Of a stretch of DNA of 64,000 nucleotides, positions 8,775-19,021 are shown piece by piece (within the stretch, counting starts at the first letter, position 1; every line of letters starts with the position of its first letter). Source of the stretch: Asparagopsis taxiformis (lineage: Eukaryota; Rhodophyta; Florideophyceae; Bonnemaisoniales; Bonnemaisoniaceae); assembly GCA_030407315.1 (NCBI GenBank), contig JALQPE010001975.1, forward strand, positions 1-64,000, in the 5' to 3' direction. The notes beneath the pieces are model-generated. The model worked only from the letters and a program-made list of their open reading frames with translations. It was not told where the DNA came from and ran no database searches. The translations under genes and the position numbers were made by a program.

Positions 8775-11700
8775 TCACGTTGTTGCTCGTCGCACGCGTG
8801 CGAAGTATCGAGAGACGCTCTCTTCAGATACGTTCCGGCGGGGTTCCCACGTAGGGTTACGATACCCGACCCACTTCACGAGGAAGTCTAGGGTGCCGTC
8901 ATCGTTTACGCGATGGTTCAGTAGGTCGTCTACTACATACGCCGGACCGTCGCGGTTCTTGTCGAGGTCTGCCTCGGTGGCATCGTATGGCTCCGGCGGG
9001 GGCGCGTTCGCCGGCGTTGGCGCGTACGCAACGCGGTCCGAGTTGACACGTTCAACTACGTCTCCTCGTTGGATGACGAACGTTCGTACGTCGTTACGTA
9101 GTACGCGGAACGGTCCCAACGCGTGGTTGCCGAGCTTCGTGCCCTTCGTGGTCCCGTCCGTCGGGTCGATGAATACGTATTCTCCCGCGCGGATGTTTCG
9201 ATTCGAGACACGGACTCGTTTGTCGAAATTTCGTTTATAACGTGCCTGCGCGGCCTTCAGCGTTCGATACGCGTTATCCATCGTTGTGGCGAGCTCACGA
9301 ACGTAAGTGGCTCGTCCTCCCCCGTCGGGTAGTTCGCGGTTCGTTACCGACGTGTGTAGCGCCAACGGTGGCGGTGGATTCGTGAGAATCAAGTCGAAGG
9401 GCGTCGTGCCCGTGCTCGAATGCACATGCGTGTTGTACGCAAACGTTAACGCCGATGCGTATCGATCCCAGTCGTTCTGGTTTTCGTTCACGTAATTGCG
9501 CAGCATCGCCAGGATCGTCCTGTTGTAGCGCTCCACCTGCCCGTTCGTTTGGGGGTGGTACGTCGACGTAAAGACGTTCGTTACGCCAATCTCGTTGCAG
9601 ACGCGCTGGAAAAACTTAGCAGCGAACTGCTTTCCGTTATCGCTTATGAGCGTCCGTGGGGGTCCATACGAGAAGACCCACGCGTTGACGAACGCGCTCG
9701 CCACGTTGGCGGAATCGATATTACGTAGAGGTACGACTCTGGTTAGCTTCGTGAAGCGGTCCGTTATCACGAGAATAAATCGGTTGCCACGCGTGGTCTT
9801 CGTCAGCGGACCTAGTATGTCGATACATAGGTCTCGCAGCGGCTCCGTGGCCGGGAATAAACGTAACGGGTTCGTCCGTTTGCGAAGCTTCACGCGGTTC
9901 TTCGCACATCCAACGCAGTTTCGTACCGTTGCGTGGATGTCGGCGGCCATCGCGGGCCAGTAGTACGTCCTCCGTAGGGTATAGTACATACGCGTTTGCC
10001 CGGGATGTCCAGCGAGGACGTGGTGGTGCGTTAACTCCAGCAGCCGCGGCCGTAACGAAGCCGGCACAACGATTTGTGTACGTTCCTCATCGTGAGGGTT
10101 CCGGCGTCGGAGTAGGCCATCGTGGCCTTCGAAGAATGCAGCGTCCTGCGTCTCGGACTGTCGTGTCAGTATCGTTTGACAGAACGCGTCCTCGCGTTGA
10201 GCTTCGATAAGCTCGTCCCTCGTAATGGGAAGCTGAACGTCAGCTGGTGGCACGCGTGCCGAATCGTCTTCAGCAGCGCGCTGTTCGTCGAGGAAATCCG
10301 GTTCCTCGTCAAGAACGTCATCGAGCGACGCGTCGCGGTTGAACTCGAGGCCATCGTGGCCAGCCGTCGTGGCTGATGTTCGTTCATCACGAGTCTCGTT
10401 CGACGGGTCGTCGTGACCCCTGGCATTCGTTGCCTTTTTACGTACGGACGTCGTTCGTCCTTGCCCATTTCGTGTGGGTTGTCGCCGACTGCGAGTCGTC
10501 ACGAGGACCGCGTCCCCGTACGATGGTACGTCATCGTCGACGGGTCGACCGTCGTCATACGTAGATATCACACGTGATAAAGCGTCAGGTACCTGGTGCA
10601 CGCGCCCAGGCCTGTACGTGACTTCGAAATCGAATTCGGCAACGCGTAGCCTCCATCGTAGTAGTCGTCCGGACGCGTCCGTTAACGTCATCAGCCAACG
10701 TAAGGCTTCGTGGTCCGTACGTACGGTAAATCGTTGACCCTCTACGTAGGGTCGGAGCGACGTTATCGCCCAAACGACGGAGTAGCACTCGCGCTCCGTT
10801 GCCGAGTAACCGCGTTCGGTTTCGTTAAGGGTCTTCGACCAGTACCCAATCGGCACCCATTCGTTGGGCTTATCTTCGTTTTGCTGCTGGAGCAACGTAG
10901 CTCCCAGCTGATACGCCGACGCGTCGGTATCGATCATGAACGGACGTCCCGCCTTCGGAAGGTGCAATACTGGTGGCGACACCAGTATTGTCTTCAACGT
11001 TTCGAACGCATTCGTTTGCGCGTTTGTTGGGTTCGTCCAATCGGGGGAAGCGTCCTTCTTCAACATCGTGTTGAGTGGCCGAGCGATCTCGGCATACGCC
11101 TTTACGAAACGGCGGTAAACGTTGGCCGCGCCCAAAAACGATCGACATTGCGTCTTGTCGCGTGGGAACGTAGCCGTACGAAAGGCTTCCTTGTTCCGTG
11201 CTGCGACGTGCAGCTTCCCTGGGGTAATCACGTGCCCCAGGTAGTCAACTCGTGGTTGAAAGAACGAGCACTTCGTGAGCTTTAACGTTACTCCCGCTGC
11301 GCGTAGCAGGGAAAGCACCTGGTCAACGTGACCCAGGTGAGACTCGAGGTCTTTCGAAAAGACGATTACGTCGTCTAAGTAGACCAGGCACGATTGCCAA
11401 CGTACTCCGGAGAGGATGATGTCCAACGTCCGCTGAAACGTAGCGGGGGCATTTCGTAGCCCGAATGGCATTCGCACGTAGCGATACGTTCCCATGAAAG
11501 ACGTAAACGTTGTCTTATCACGGTCCTCGGCGGAGACGGGCACTTGCCAGTAACCGGCGTTACAATCGAGTGTCGTGAAGATGGCGGCGTCGCCCAACGA
11601 ATCAAGGCAGTCTTCCATACGAGGAAGCGGGTACGAATCAGCGATCGTTTTCGCGTTCAAACGCCTGTAATCGACACAGAAACGTAAGGATCCGTCCTTC

Positions 11701-13364
11701 TTCGGCACCAACACGATTGGTGACGCCCATTCGCTGGACGCGGGTTCGATAACCCCTTCGTTGAGCATCTTCGTGATCTGCTCCTCGGCTATCGTACGTA
11801 AAGCCGGACCCTGACGATAGGGCATTGAACGTATGGGCCGCGTGCCCGGTTCGAGTTCGATTCGATGCTCCGTAGCATTGATTTCGCCGAGGCGTCCGCT
11901 CGTCCACATTGACGAATGTGTAGCTAGCATCTCGTTGATGCGCTTTCGTAAATCCTCGTCGTCGAGGTGCGACAAATCGATTGTCGACTGCCAATCCGTG
12001 GCGGGGTCGTTCCCCTTTTCGTTGACCAACGGGTCTGGCGTTTCGTCGCCCAACCCGTTCGTATTCGTCCGTGTCGTCGCGTCGACTAGCGGTAGGTTCA
12101 AAACCTTCGCGAGGGCTTCGCCGCCCTCACGCTTGAGTGGGACGATTCCCAACGGGGAGCGTACCGCGTACGCAATCGTTGCGCCTTTCGGCAATTCGCG
12201 GTCCTTCTTCGTGAAGTTCGACACGATGATAGAGAACGTCTCTCTCGGTCCTACGTCGACCACTCCGTTGGCTATGCGCAGCCCATGCCGGAATTGCACC
12301 GACGCTTTCGGTTCGAGGAACACGAGTCCGGTCGCATCCGTCGTCACGTTGACGGTCCGTTGCGACATCGCCGGTACACGCGTGTACTTCGTCAGGCGAA
12401 CCGAGAACGTTCGGCTCGGCCTATTCGAGGCCGCGTTACGCTCGCGGCGTTTCGGGGGCTCCACGTTTGGATTCGTCTCCTCCCCCTCCTCGTACGGAGT
12501 CGTCGTATCGCCCTCCGCGATAATGGGTATCGTATCCCCCCGATGGAGGTCGATTGTCTGCGCTCGACAGCGTATAGCATCGACATGCTTCGACATGAAC
12601 GACGTGCCCATTATAACGGGGACAGCCAGCGTGTTGGCTACGAAGAATTTTACGCGGAACAGCGAGTTCCCCAGCCTGACACGAAGCAGGATGGCGCCTT
12701 CGATAGGCAAACGTCGCCCGTTGGCGTCTCCGAGCTTCGGCAGCTCTTCGTCACGTAGACAGCGGTCGACCCAGTCGTAGGGTAGTAAACTTGTTCGTAT
12801 CAAGTTGTAGCCGCTGCACGTATCCATCGCGATGGTAATCGCCCTCATCACGTTGAGGTCTAGTCCGATCGTTCCGGACACGATATAATGCTTCGACGCA
12901 AGTAGGCACGTATGCCCGTCGAGGACCAACGGTTCGGTCCTGACCGGCGCGCGGTCTACGTCTTCGCTAGCGGTTCGTCGCTTCATCGTGTGAGCCCGTA
13001 TGGCTTCTTTTGCGTCGACACGCTTCGTATAAGCCGCGTGTTTGGCTTTCTCGCGCTCGGAAGCGTCGTGCTTCCGGGTAGCGCGTCTCGCTCGTCTGCG
13101 AGGCTTCCTCTTCGTGTGAGGTTCGTTCGTCCCGTCGGACTTCGTTTCTTCCCCCACGTCGGGTGTCGTGTGACTCGAGTTGGCCTTCGCGGCCGTGAGC
13201 TTTACGTAGCTCTCGTTCATCGGTGAGCCTGCGGAGGACCAATCATCGACGTCGGTCGTCCCCCTTTTACGTAAGGGTTCAGGCGATGTGGGTGGCTCGT
13301 GACCTACATCGCCTGGTCGTTTCCCGGCGCGGGGCCGTTCGACACGTTGTCGTCGTGAGCCCAC
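8775..13364 (-). CDS. pol: element 1 Pol polyprotein: protease, RT, RNase H, integrase, chromodomain
   Basis: The frame is intact at about 1,529 codons. It would be reached from gag by a -1 frameshift; its first listed codon is GTG, so the 5' limit is nominal. Domain order: aspartic protease loop near residue 181, RT with YLDD near residue 661, RNase H with DTDAS near 811, integrase zinc finger HHCC at about 1111-1153, DD35E residues in CIDILG (~1181), ISDNGKQF (~1239) and NGQVER (~1276), and a C-terminal chromodomain at about 1476-1525 (FLVKWVGY, then TWEP). This is the Ty3/gypsy order; RT before integrase excludes copia. The protease loop reads DTCSG where its relative in element 2 has DTGAG, so the normally conserved glycine is a cysteine. 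The rest looks functional. Confidence 0.93.
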   Translation of the reverse strand: MGSRRQRVERPRAGKRPGDVGHEPPTSPEPLRKRGTTDVDDWSSAGSPMNESYVKLTAAKANSSHTTPDVGEETKSDGTNEPHTKRKPRRRARRATRKHDASEREKAKHAAYTKRVDAKEAIRAHTMKRRTASEDVDRAPVRTEPLVLDGHTCLLASKHYIVSGTIGLDLNVMRAITIAMDTCSGYNLIRTSLLPYDWVDRCLRDEELPKLGDANGRRLPIEGAILLRVRLGNSLFRVKFFVANTLAVPVIMGTSFMSKHVDAIRCRAQTIDLHRGDTIPIIAEGDTTTPYEEGEETNPNVEPPKRRERNAASNRPSRTFSVRLTKYTRVPAMSQRTVNVTTDATGLVFLEPKASVQFRHGLRIANGVVDVGPRETFSIIVSNFTKKDRELPKGATIAYAVRSPLGIVPLKREGGEALAKVLNLPLVDATTRTNTNGLGDETPDPLVNEKGNDPATDWQSTIDLSHLDDEDLRKRINEMLATHSSMWTSGRLGEINATEHRIELEPGTRPIRSMPYRQGPALRTIAEEQITKMLNEGVIEPASSEWASPIVLVPKKDGSLRFCVDYRRLNAKTIADSYPLPRMEDCLDSLGDAAIFTTLDCNAGYWQVPVSAEDRDKTTFTSFMGTYRYVRMPFGLRNAPATFQRTLDIILSGVRWQSCLVYLDDVIVFSKDLESHLGHVDQVLSLLRAAGVTLKLTKCSFFQPRVDYLGHVITPGKLHVAARNKEAFRTATFPRDKTQCRSFLGAANVYRRFVKAYAEIARPLNTMLKKDASPDWTNPTNAQTNAFETLKTILVSPPVLHLPKAGRPFMIDTDASAYQLGATLLQQQNEDKPNEWVPIGYWSKTLNETERGYSATERECYSVVWAITSLRPYVEGQRFTVRTDHEALRWLMTLTDASGRLLRWRLRVAEFDFEVTYRPGRVHQVPDALSRVISTYDDGRPVDDDVPSYGDAVLVTTRSRRQPTRNGQGRTTSVRKKATNARGHDDPSNETRDERTSATTAGHDGLEFNRDASLDDVLDEEPDFLDEQRAAEDDSARVPPADVQLPITRDELIEAQREDAFCQTILTRQSETQDAAFFEGHDGLLRRRNPHDEERTQIVVPASLRPRLLELTHHHVLAGHPGQTRMYYTLRRTYYWPAMAADIHATVRNCVGCAKNRVKLRKRTNPLRLFPATEPLRDLCIDILGPLTKTTRGNRFILVITDRFTKLTRVVPLRNIDSANVASAFVNAWVFSYGPPRTLISDNGKQFAAKFFQRVCNEIGVTNVFTSTYHPQTNGQVERYNRTILAMLRNYVNENQNDWDRYASALTFAYNTHVHSSTGTTPFDLILTNPPPPLALHTSVTNRELPDGGGRATYVRELATTMDNAYRTLKAAQARYKRNFDKRVRVSNRNIRAGEYVFIDPTDGTTKGTKLGNHALGPFRVLRNDVRTFVIQRGDVVERVNSDRVAYAPTPANAPPPEPYDATEADLDKNRDGPAYVVDDLLNHRVNDDGTLDFLVKWVGYRNPTWEPRRNVSEESVSRYFARVRRATT

Positions 13365-15706
13365 GAAGCTCGTTCGTCATCGTGACTCGTTTCCACCTCG
13401 AGTGGTGTTTCGTCAGCGGAGGTCGTCACGTAGACTCCGCTGCGGCCATTACGCTGGCCATTTCGTTCGTTCGCCCACGGGCGGGGGTCACGTCGGTCAT
13501 TACGAAAGTCGCCGCGGCGCCTGTCGAAGGGCCTTCCCCCGTCACGATTGGGGTTTCGGAGTATCGTAGGCGGCGTGCCGTACCTCCGCGGGGTCACGTT
13601 CCCTCGCTCATCAGGTCGTTCCTGGTGACGCTTGGCCATTCGTTGGCGGAAGTACTCAGCCTGACGTGGGTTGCTCTTCACGTGGAAGAGGTAGTACTTG
13701 TACGCGAAAAAGATCCGTTGATCTGGCGTCAGACGCGGACACGTAAACGTCGAGTGGCCATCTTCGCGGCATGACCAACACGACAGCGTCCAGTAATCAT
13801 TCGGGATTACGGAGTGCGCCAATTGCGTCTGCTCGCTCGTGAGCTTCGGCACGTCCTCGCATGGACGGTTCAATCGAGCTTCGAGCTCGTCCGGCTTTTC
13901 GTTTGCCGTTTTCGTATCGTTGGGCGGCGGCCCGTTCGTGAAGAGGATCGCCTCCAAATTCTCGGCAACGTGAACCGCAGCGAGCGACACGTCGTCGTCG
14001 TCCCTCGCGGGGATGTTCAGGTTACCATCGTGGTAACTGGGCTCGTTAGCCCGTTCATTACGTAAGTACGCGGACTCATCGTAGTCCGCGAACTTCCTCG
14101 ACTCGTGGTCGGAAATAGCCAACGTAGGCTTCACCGGAAACCGCACTTTCGGTTTCGCGGCTGACGCGACAGCTGCCGTACGTGCACGGAAGGTCGTTCC
14201 TTCGGCCGTCGCCAATCGTCTCACAACGGTGAGGTCGTTCCTCTCTCGTTCGGGGAGTGACCGGAGTCGTTCCGTCACTGCTGCCCGCGTCGAGGGCAGC
14301 AAACCACGTACGTAGTGGTGAACGAGGAGTCGATCCGTAAACACGTAGTTACACGCCCGCGTGGCGGTGTCGAGTCTATCAGCGTACTGATTCTCGTCCT
14401 CGTTAGGACTCTGCGTGATCATCGTGACCTTTTCGTAGGCCTCCTGCAGCACGTCGTCTTGCAGATATCGTTTGATCAACGCGTTGATTACGTGAGGCCA
14501 CGAGAACCTCTTCGTCGGATCAGTCGTGATCACACCAGTCGTACACTGGGAATCGTAGAACCGTCGGGCGTCCCCGTCGAGGAAGAAGTGCAGCGCACGT
14601 ACTGCCACTCCCTCGCACACTCCGAGTGTGCTGAACCCATCACGTATTTGGGCGAGGAATCCGAGTAACGTAATCGGATTCCGGCCGGAGAACGGCTTTA
14701 ACGTAGGGAAAAGTCCCTCCAGCTCACGTTTGAGCTTATGTACGCTTTGACTCTCGTTCACGTAGAGATGTTCACGTACATCGTTAAGTCGGTACATGCG
14801 GTACGACACCACGTTCGCAAATGCGTCGAGCATTGTCGTGTGCTCTGCCAACGCGTGGCAAACGGGTCCGAGGGCGTTCCCTGGTAAGCGTACCGCGTCG
14901 GCACGTTCGTTTTCGTGGACTCGCGTGTCCGTCGTGCCGAACGTACCCAGCCACGGAATGTACGTCTCACGTGGCGGGGGAGCTCTCGTATCGAATTGCG
15001 CAGCACGTGCTGCGTCCGCCGACCGCGCGTGGTCTGGCGTATCGTTAAAACGTAATTGCCTTCGTGGCGTCTCGTCGGGGTGGGCGATGGCTCGTTGCAC
15101 TGTCGCCCCCCTTCCGTACGTTGTCGGGGTCGTCGGACCGGGTGTTGGTGGGTATCCTCCCGGAACGGCCGGGGAGGATTGCGAGTTATAGGCGCGCGAG
15201 CCTTCGTAATTCGGATCGCTTCCGCTCGGCGGAGCGGAACGTCCGGCGACGATTTCGTTGAATACTACGACAAACGAGTCGAGTCTTCCCTCCACGGCGG
15301 AGAGGCGGTTTCGTAAACCTTCGTTTTCCCGTTCGAGGGTCGCTGAGCGTTCACGTAACGCACGAGCTTCGCGCTCCGAGACTCCGAGTCTCTGCCTTAC
15401 GGCTTCGTCGACGGCCGCGTCGCTCGCCCTTTCGATGTGACCTCGAAGGTCTTCGTACACTACACGTAGTGCCGTGGGAGTCACGTTCCCTTCGTTGAGC
15501 TGACCGCGCGTTGCGGGGTCCATACTCACGGACTCAAACGGGCTTACCGTACGTGGTAGCTGGCCGATCGCCTCGATATCCGGCGGGATAGATCGATCAG
15601 TCGCGAAGATCGCTTCTGCTGACAAGGCCACGTCGGCTTCGGCGTCCGCTGACGTTGGCAACGGTTGCCTGGGCGACGCGCTGGAATTCGACACAGCGTA
15701 ATTCAT
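13304..15706 (-). CDS. gag: element 1 Gag (800 aa)
   Basis: I start at the ATG at 15706, the first ATG after the primer-binding site; the frame is open upstream to 15760 but without ATG. Residues about 105-155 form a predicted coiled coil of Arg/Glu/Leu heptads, followed by a Pro/Gly/Ser-rich linker. Residues about 325-400 look like the gypsy capsid domain (LFPTLKPFSG, then FFLDGDARRFY). A CCHC zinc knuckle (CWSCREDGHSTFTC) lies near residue 642 and binds genomic RNA in this family. The C-terminus is Arg/Asn/Asp-rich. The stop codon TAG is at 13304-13306. It overlaps pol by about 60 nt in the -1 frame, with a slippery heptamer just upstream of the stop. Confidence 0.88.
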   Translation of the reverse strand: MNYAVSNSSASPRQPLPTSADAEADVALSAEAIFATDRSIPPDIEAIGQLPRTVSPFESVSMDPATRGQLNEGNVTPTALRVVYEDLRGHIERASDAAVDEAVRQRLGVSEREARALRERSATLERENEGLRNRLSAVEGRLDSFVVVFNEIVAGRSAPPSGSDPNYEGSRAYNSQSSPAVPGGYPPTPGPTTPTTYGRGATVQRAIAHPDETPRRQLRFNDTPDHARSADAARAAQFDTRAPPPRETYIPWLGTFGTTDTRVHENERADAVRLPGNALGPVCHALAEHTTMLDAFANVVSYRMYRLNDVREHLYVNESQSVHKLKRELEGLFPTLKPFSGRNPITLLGFLAQIRDGFSTLGVCEGVAVRALHFFLDGDARRFYDSQCTTGVITTDPTKRFSWPHVINALIKRYLQDDVLQEAYEKVTMITQSPNEDENQYADRLDTATRACNYVFTDRLLVHHYVRGLLPSTRAAVTERLRSLPERERNDLTVVRRLATAEGTTFRARTAAVASAAKPKVRFPVKPTLAISDHESRKFADYDESAYLRNERANEPSYHDGNLNIPARDDDDVSLAAVHVAENLEAILFTNGPPPNDTKTANEKPDELEARLNRPCEDVPKLTSEQTQLAHSVIPNDYWTLSCWSCREDGHSTFTCPRLTPDQRIFFAYKYYLFHVKSNPRQAEYFRQRMAKRHQERPDERGNVTPRRYGTPPTILRNPNRDGGRPFDRRRGDFRNDRRDPRPWANERNGQRNGRSGVYVTTSADETPLEVETSHDDERASWAHDDNVSNGPAPGNDQAM
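13319..13325 (-). promoter_or_regulatory. -1 frameshift slippery heptamer GGGAAAC (gag to pol)
   Basis: In the gag frame the minus strand reads CCG GGA AAC. The seven bases G GGA AAC have the X XXY YYZ form and register required for tandem -1 slippage. The site lies within the gag/pol overlap, four codons before the gag stop (GAC CAG GCG ATG TAG). I did not establish a downstream pseudoknot. Confidence 0.7.
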
Positions 15707-15791
15707 AGACCGTCGTCTGTAGCGTAGCACGTAGCTTTTCGTTAACGTAAAAGAGCTCAACCTCGTTGGTTGTCGTTATGCTCGTAGCAAC

Positions 15792-15809
15792 TTCTAGGTC
15801 GAGAGACCA
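15792..15809 (-). promoter_or_regulatory. primer-binding site of element 1
   Basis: On the minus strand, one base after the 5' LTR, the sequence starts TGG and runs for 18 nt. Its complement on the plus strand is 'ttctaggtcgagagacca', the form of a tRNA 3' end with CCA. The identical 18-mer sits at the same place in element 2 (43811-43828), so both use the same tRNA primer. I did not identify which tRNA. Confidence 0.85.
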
Positions 15810-15810
15810 G

Positions 15811-16468
15811 TGTGGAACCACGTTAGTTCTAGATAGCTGGTACGAGCTACGGACACGCTGTCCTTACGAAACGAAACGAGCAGTCCACCCGCTGGTGTTT
15901 GACTGTATGTTAGGTAGAAAGGTAGAGATAGGTTAGCGAGTAGACACGAGCGTCACGACGCAACAATCCACGTGAGGATTACGTTCGGTAAACGAGGTGG
16001 CACGTCACCGGAGGCGCTCTCAACCAAGCCCGGAGGCACTACACGCAATCAGCCTTACGTGCGGCGATGGGTAGGGAGTACGCAGCTCGACGGAGACGAG
16101 GCCTCGTTAGGCAAAACGTAAACGTAAACGTAGAAGTCAGTCGTAGACTAGAGCCGTTGCTCGATCGTTGTCTTGTCCCCTTTCCCTCCCGGCACGATGC
16201 CAATACCTATATAGCCACGATGGCATCGCTTTACAGTGTAAACACTGCTCGTAACGTCCCCGAATGGGAAGGGACCTTGTGGGTCACACGTAGGGACCCG
16301 TTGGTCCGTTGGCCGTTGCCAATACGTTCGTTGCACACGTGTGCCGGTTGCGCGCGCGCATGCGCCAGCAATGTTCGTGCATTGCTGTCGCCGGTCGTGT
16401 CCGCCGAGATTCGAATTCCGCGGAAAAACGTAAATATTTGCAATTTCGGAATTGCCACGTATACTACA
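15811..16468 (-). repeat. element 1 5' LTR (right copy)
   Basis: This is the partner of 3085-3741, differing by about ten substitutions or single-base indels. It carries the same palindromic 'ctatatag' TATA box (16207-16214), which would drive the gag-pol RNA on the minus strand. Confidence 0.93.
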
Positions 16469-18626
16469 GTTATTCATGCTGCAGTCGAAGATATCCGACC
16501 TGCAATCACAGAGTCCCCTTTGGCAGTTGCAGTTCAATCAACTATAGATGAGTTGGACAGTGAAATAGAGTGTGGTATGACTGGACTCCAAGATTCTGAC
16601 GAAGGCGACGTTACAAGTACTGCGCGATCTAAACATGATGCAGACTTTGACTTGAGCGAAGGAAAGAGTATTCGGCAAGATACATCTACTCATTCTGCAC
16701 CTACTCCTCATTCAGCTAACCCTATTGGACAGGCACCAGTACACTCCGACAAAAATGATTCACACACTTCAATATCTGTTGGTGACAAGATCGCTGTTTT
16801 TTTGGCCAGACGACGAAAAATATTACTCCGGTACAGTATCCAAGTACTTTCCACGCAGTGGAAAGCACAAAATTGTTTACGACGATGGACAATGCGAGAC
16901 TCTTGATATGGACACCGAAATATGGAGAAATGATAGAATTGGCCAGTCGACATCTCTGTCTACCAATGAGATCCAAGTAGTGCCTGGCACTGAGCTAACA
17001 AGTCAAGAACGAGAAGCTACTCAACAGTACTACCAACGCTTTAATTCGAAAGAATTTTTATTGAATGATGCACAAGATTTACCCTCATTTGTTACACAAA
17101 ATGCATACGAGAGAGAGGAAGACTCATTCAAGAAAACGGTACAGGAGATACATGTGTCAGAAGTTCCCAAATCATCTAACATAATCTCAAGCCATGTATT
17201 ATACAAGGTCAAAACTTTGGATGATGGGTCTCGCCTAGTCAAAGCGCGTATGGCCCCTCATGGCAACAAAGACAGAGACAAGCATCTACTGCGAACAGAT
17301 TCAGCAACTTGTCCGCCAGTAGGTTTACGGATACTCCTGTCCTTTTGCACTATGTTCCATTGGTGTCTTGTCAAGCTTGACGTGAAATCAGCCTTTCTGC
17401 AGTCTGGAGCCGCTCATAGAAACGTGTATGTCGTTCCACCACGTGAGTGCAAGAAAAGGATGTTCTACTGGCTGCTACTCACTGCCTCATATGGATTGGC
17501 CAATGCCAATGCCAAGTGGCAAGACCATAGTGATCAATTCCTTTTTCAGGTTGGATTTTTGCAACTTGCATATGTTCCCCAGTTATTCTACCTCACCTCC
17601 AACGATGAGTTGAAACTTATGGCAATCAAGGTTGTTGATGATTTCTTATTCGCTGGACAACGACAGGACCTGCAGAAACTTGTGCAGCGCACAAGCAAAA
17701 CATACGAACTGGGTACTATTGTCTTTTGTCCAGGAACCTTCAAGTTCTATGGAATCGATATCTTACACGACAAAGATGGCTCAATCACCCTATCTGGCGA
17801 TGAAAAGCTCTTATCTATCGAATCACTTGTTATTGATCGTATGAGACGGAAACAACAAAATGATATCCTTAATCAGATAGAGCTCACCGCATTCCGCTCG
17901 TTGAACGGCTCTATTGGATGGCTTGGTGTTACCGCTAGTCCTTTCTGCTCTTTTGCATCAAGCTACATGCAACAAAAAGGAAGTAACCCCTCAGTTCATG
18001 ATTTGGTCTCTCAGCAAAACATGTTGAAATGCCTGAAGAAGCTGGGCAGCAAAATATCATACAAAAGGCCTAAATCAGGCACAACTGTGAAGCTTTCCTT
18101 GCTGGTTTTCTCTGATGCGAGCGTTCCATCCGAAACTGGACAACTAGGATTTATTGCTGGTCTACTCTTTGGCGAGCTATGTCAAGACAGTATCATACAC
18201 GTACTCCATTGGTCTTCTGCCAAGTCCAGACGCCCTGTACGATCTACAGGAGCTGCTGAAACCCTCGCAGCCGGTATCAGTATTGATGAAGGCAAGATCC
18301 TTGTCAAAGCTTACGAGACACTGCTTCAAATGCCGATTGACTTGATCCTGTGTGTAGATTCAAAAGACCTCTTTGATACGCTTTCGACGTGTCATGGAGC
18401 CACTGACAAAAGCATACGCGGAGATGTCGCAGTAATCAGATACGAGTTTGAAACACAGAAAGTCAACAAAATCGTGTGGATTCCGGGAAAGTGCAACCTT
18501 AGCGACCCTTTGACCAAGTGGAACAGCCCACTCACGCATCCGTTACAGTTACTGATGTACACAGGCGAAATGCCGCTATCTTTCCCTGACGTACAAACGC
18601 GCCAATCAGATCAGCCTCTGGGTTAA
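16469..18626 (+). pseudogene. copia (Ty1) Pol C-terminal fragment: Tudor-like module, RT, RNase H
   Basis: Coding sequence starts directly at the LTR of element 1 and has no protease or integrase part, so it is the 3' half of a copia polyprotein. First comes an acidic spacer, then a Tudor/agenet-like module at about 16780-16920 (aromatic and acidic residues around FWPDDEKYYSG, then YDDG). This is followed by copia-type RT (LVKLDVKSAFLQ; the catalytic box reads VVDDFLFAG) and RNase H (VFSDAS), ending near 18626. One frame break is visible: a run of seven T at 16797-16803, where six would keep the Tudor-like module in frame. Downstream of it 600 codons are open. The matching 5' half is not left of element 1 at 3084, so the insertion context has been rearranged. 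Confidence 0.8.
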
Positions 18627-19021
18627 GTCTCGAGACAACAAAAAAGGGTGAGTATGAATCAGGCATGTCAAGCTACAAACTGAACACGTGGCAGATGTTA
18701 CTACGTGTGCTACCTATTATCCCGATCAGGTAACACGAGTCCACCAAACCAGTCCTGCTGCTTGCCACGTAATTAGTAGTTCAATGATTACAATTGTGGG
18801 TGGCAATTGCGTGTACAACTCTAACATGTGCGCTGCCCAATCCACCCACAATCGATAGCATTTAAGACGTCCATTGTAGAATAAACAGATGGCGGAACAA
18901 GGGACAGCAGGAAGAGCAACGACCTTGAGATACACTCTCCCGCTCTGCCTCATCTGACCGCTATTCGCCTCGCACATCAAGACAGCTACAGATATTGTGT
19001 AGCAGAAGGTGTCTTCGGTTC
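18627..19021. other. intergenic, with an 11-bp inverted repeat
   Basis: A purine stretch ('aacaaaaaagggtgag', 18637-18652) follows the copia stop and could be its polypurine tract. I could not define an LTR. An inverted repeat 'attgtgggtgg' (18793-18803) and 'ccacccacaat' (18842-18852) has a 38-nt loop. Nothing else is recognised. Confidence 0.4.

Larger units (their letters stand above)
3085..16468 (-). mobile_element. element 1: full-length Ty3/gypsy chromovirus-type LTR retrotransposon with antisense ORF
   Basis: Two direct LTRs of 657 and 658 bp (TG...CA ends) bound a 12-kb interior. In element orientation (minus strand) the order is LTR, primer-binding site, gag, pol (protease, RT, RNase H, integrase, chromodomain), a 4.9-kb downstream region with one long ORF on the opposite strand, polypurine tract, LTR. 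The LTRs differ at about ten positions, which suggests a fairly recent insertion, and gag and pol are open throughout. The element is rich in CG dinucleotides and GC, unlike both flanks. No target-site duplication is visible: the outside bases are 'gagtg' on the left and 'gttat' on the right. That points to recombination or loss of one flank after insertion. Confidence 0.93.
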
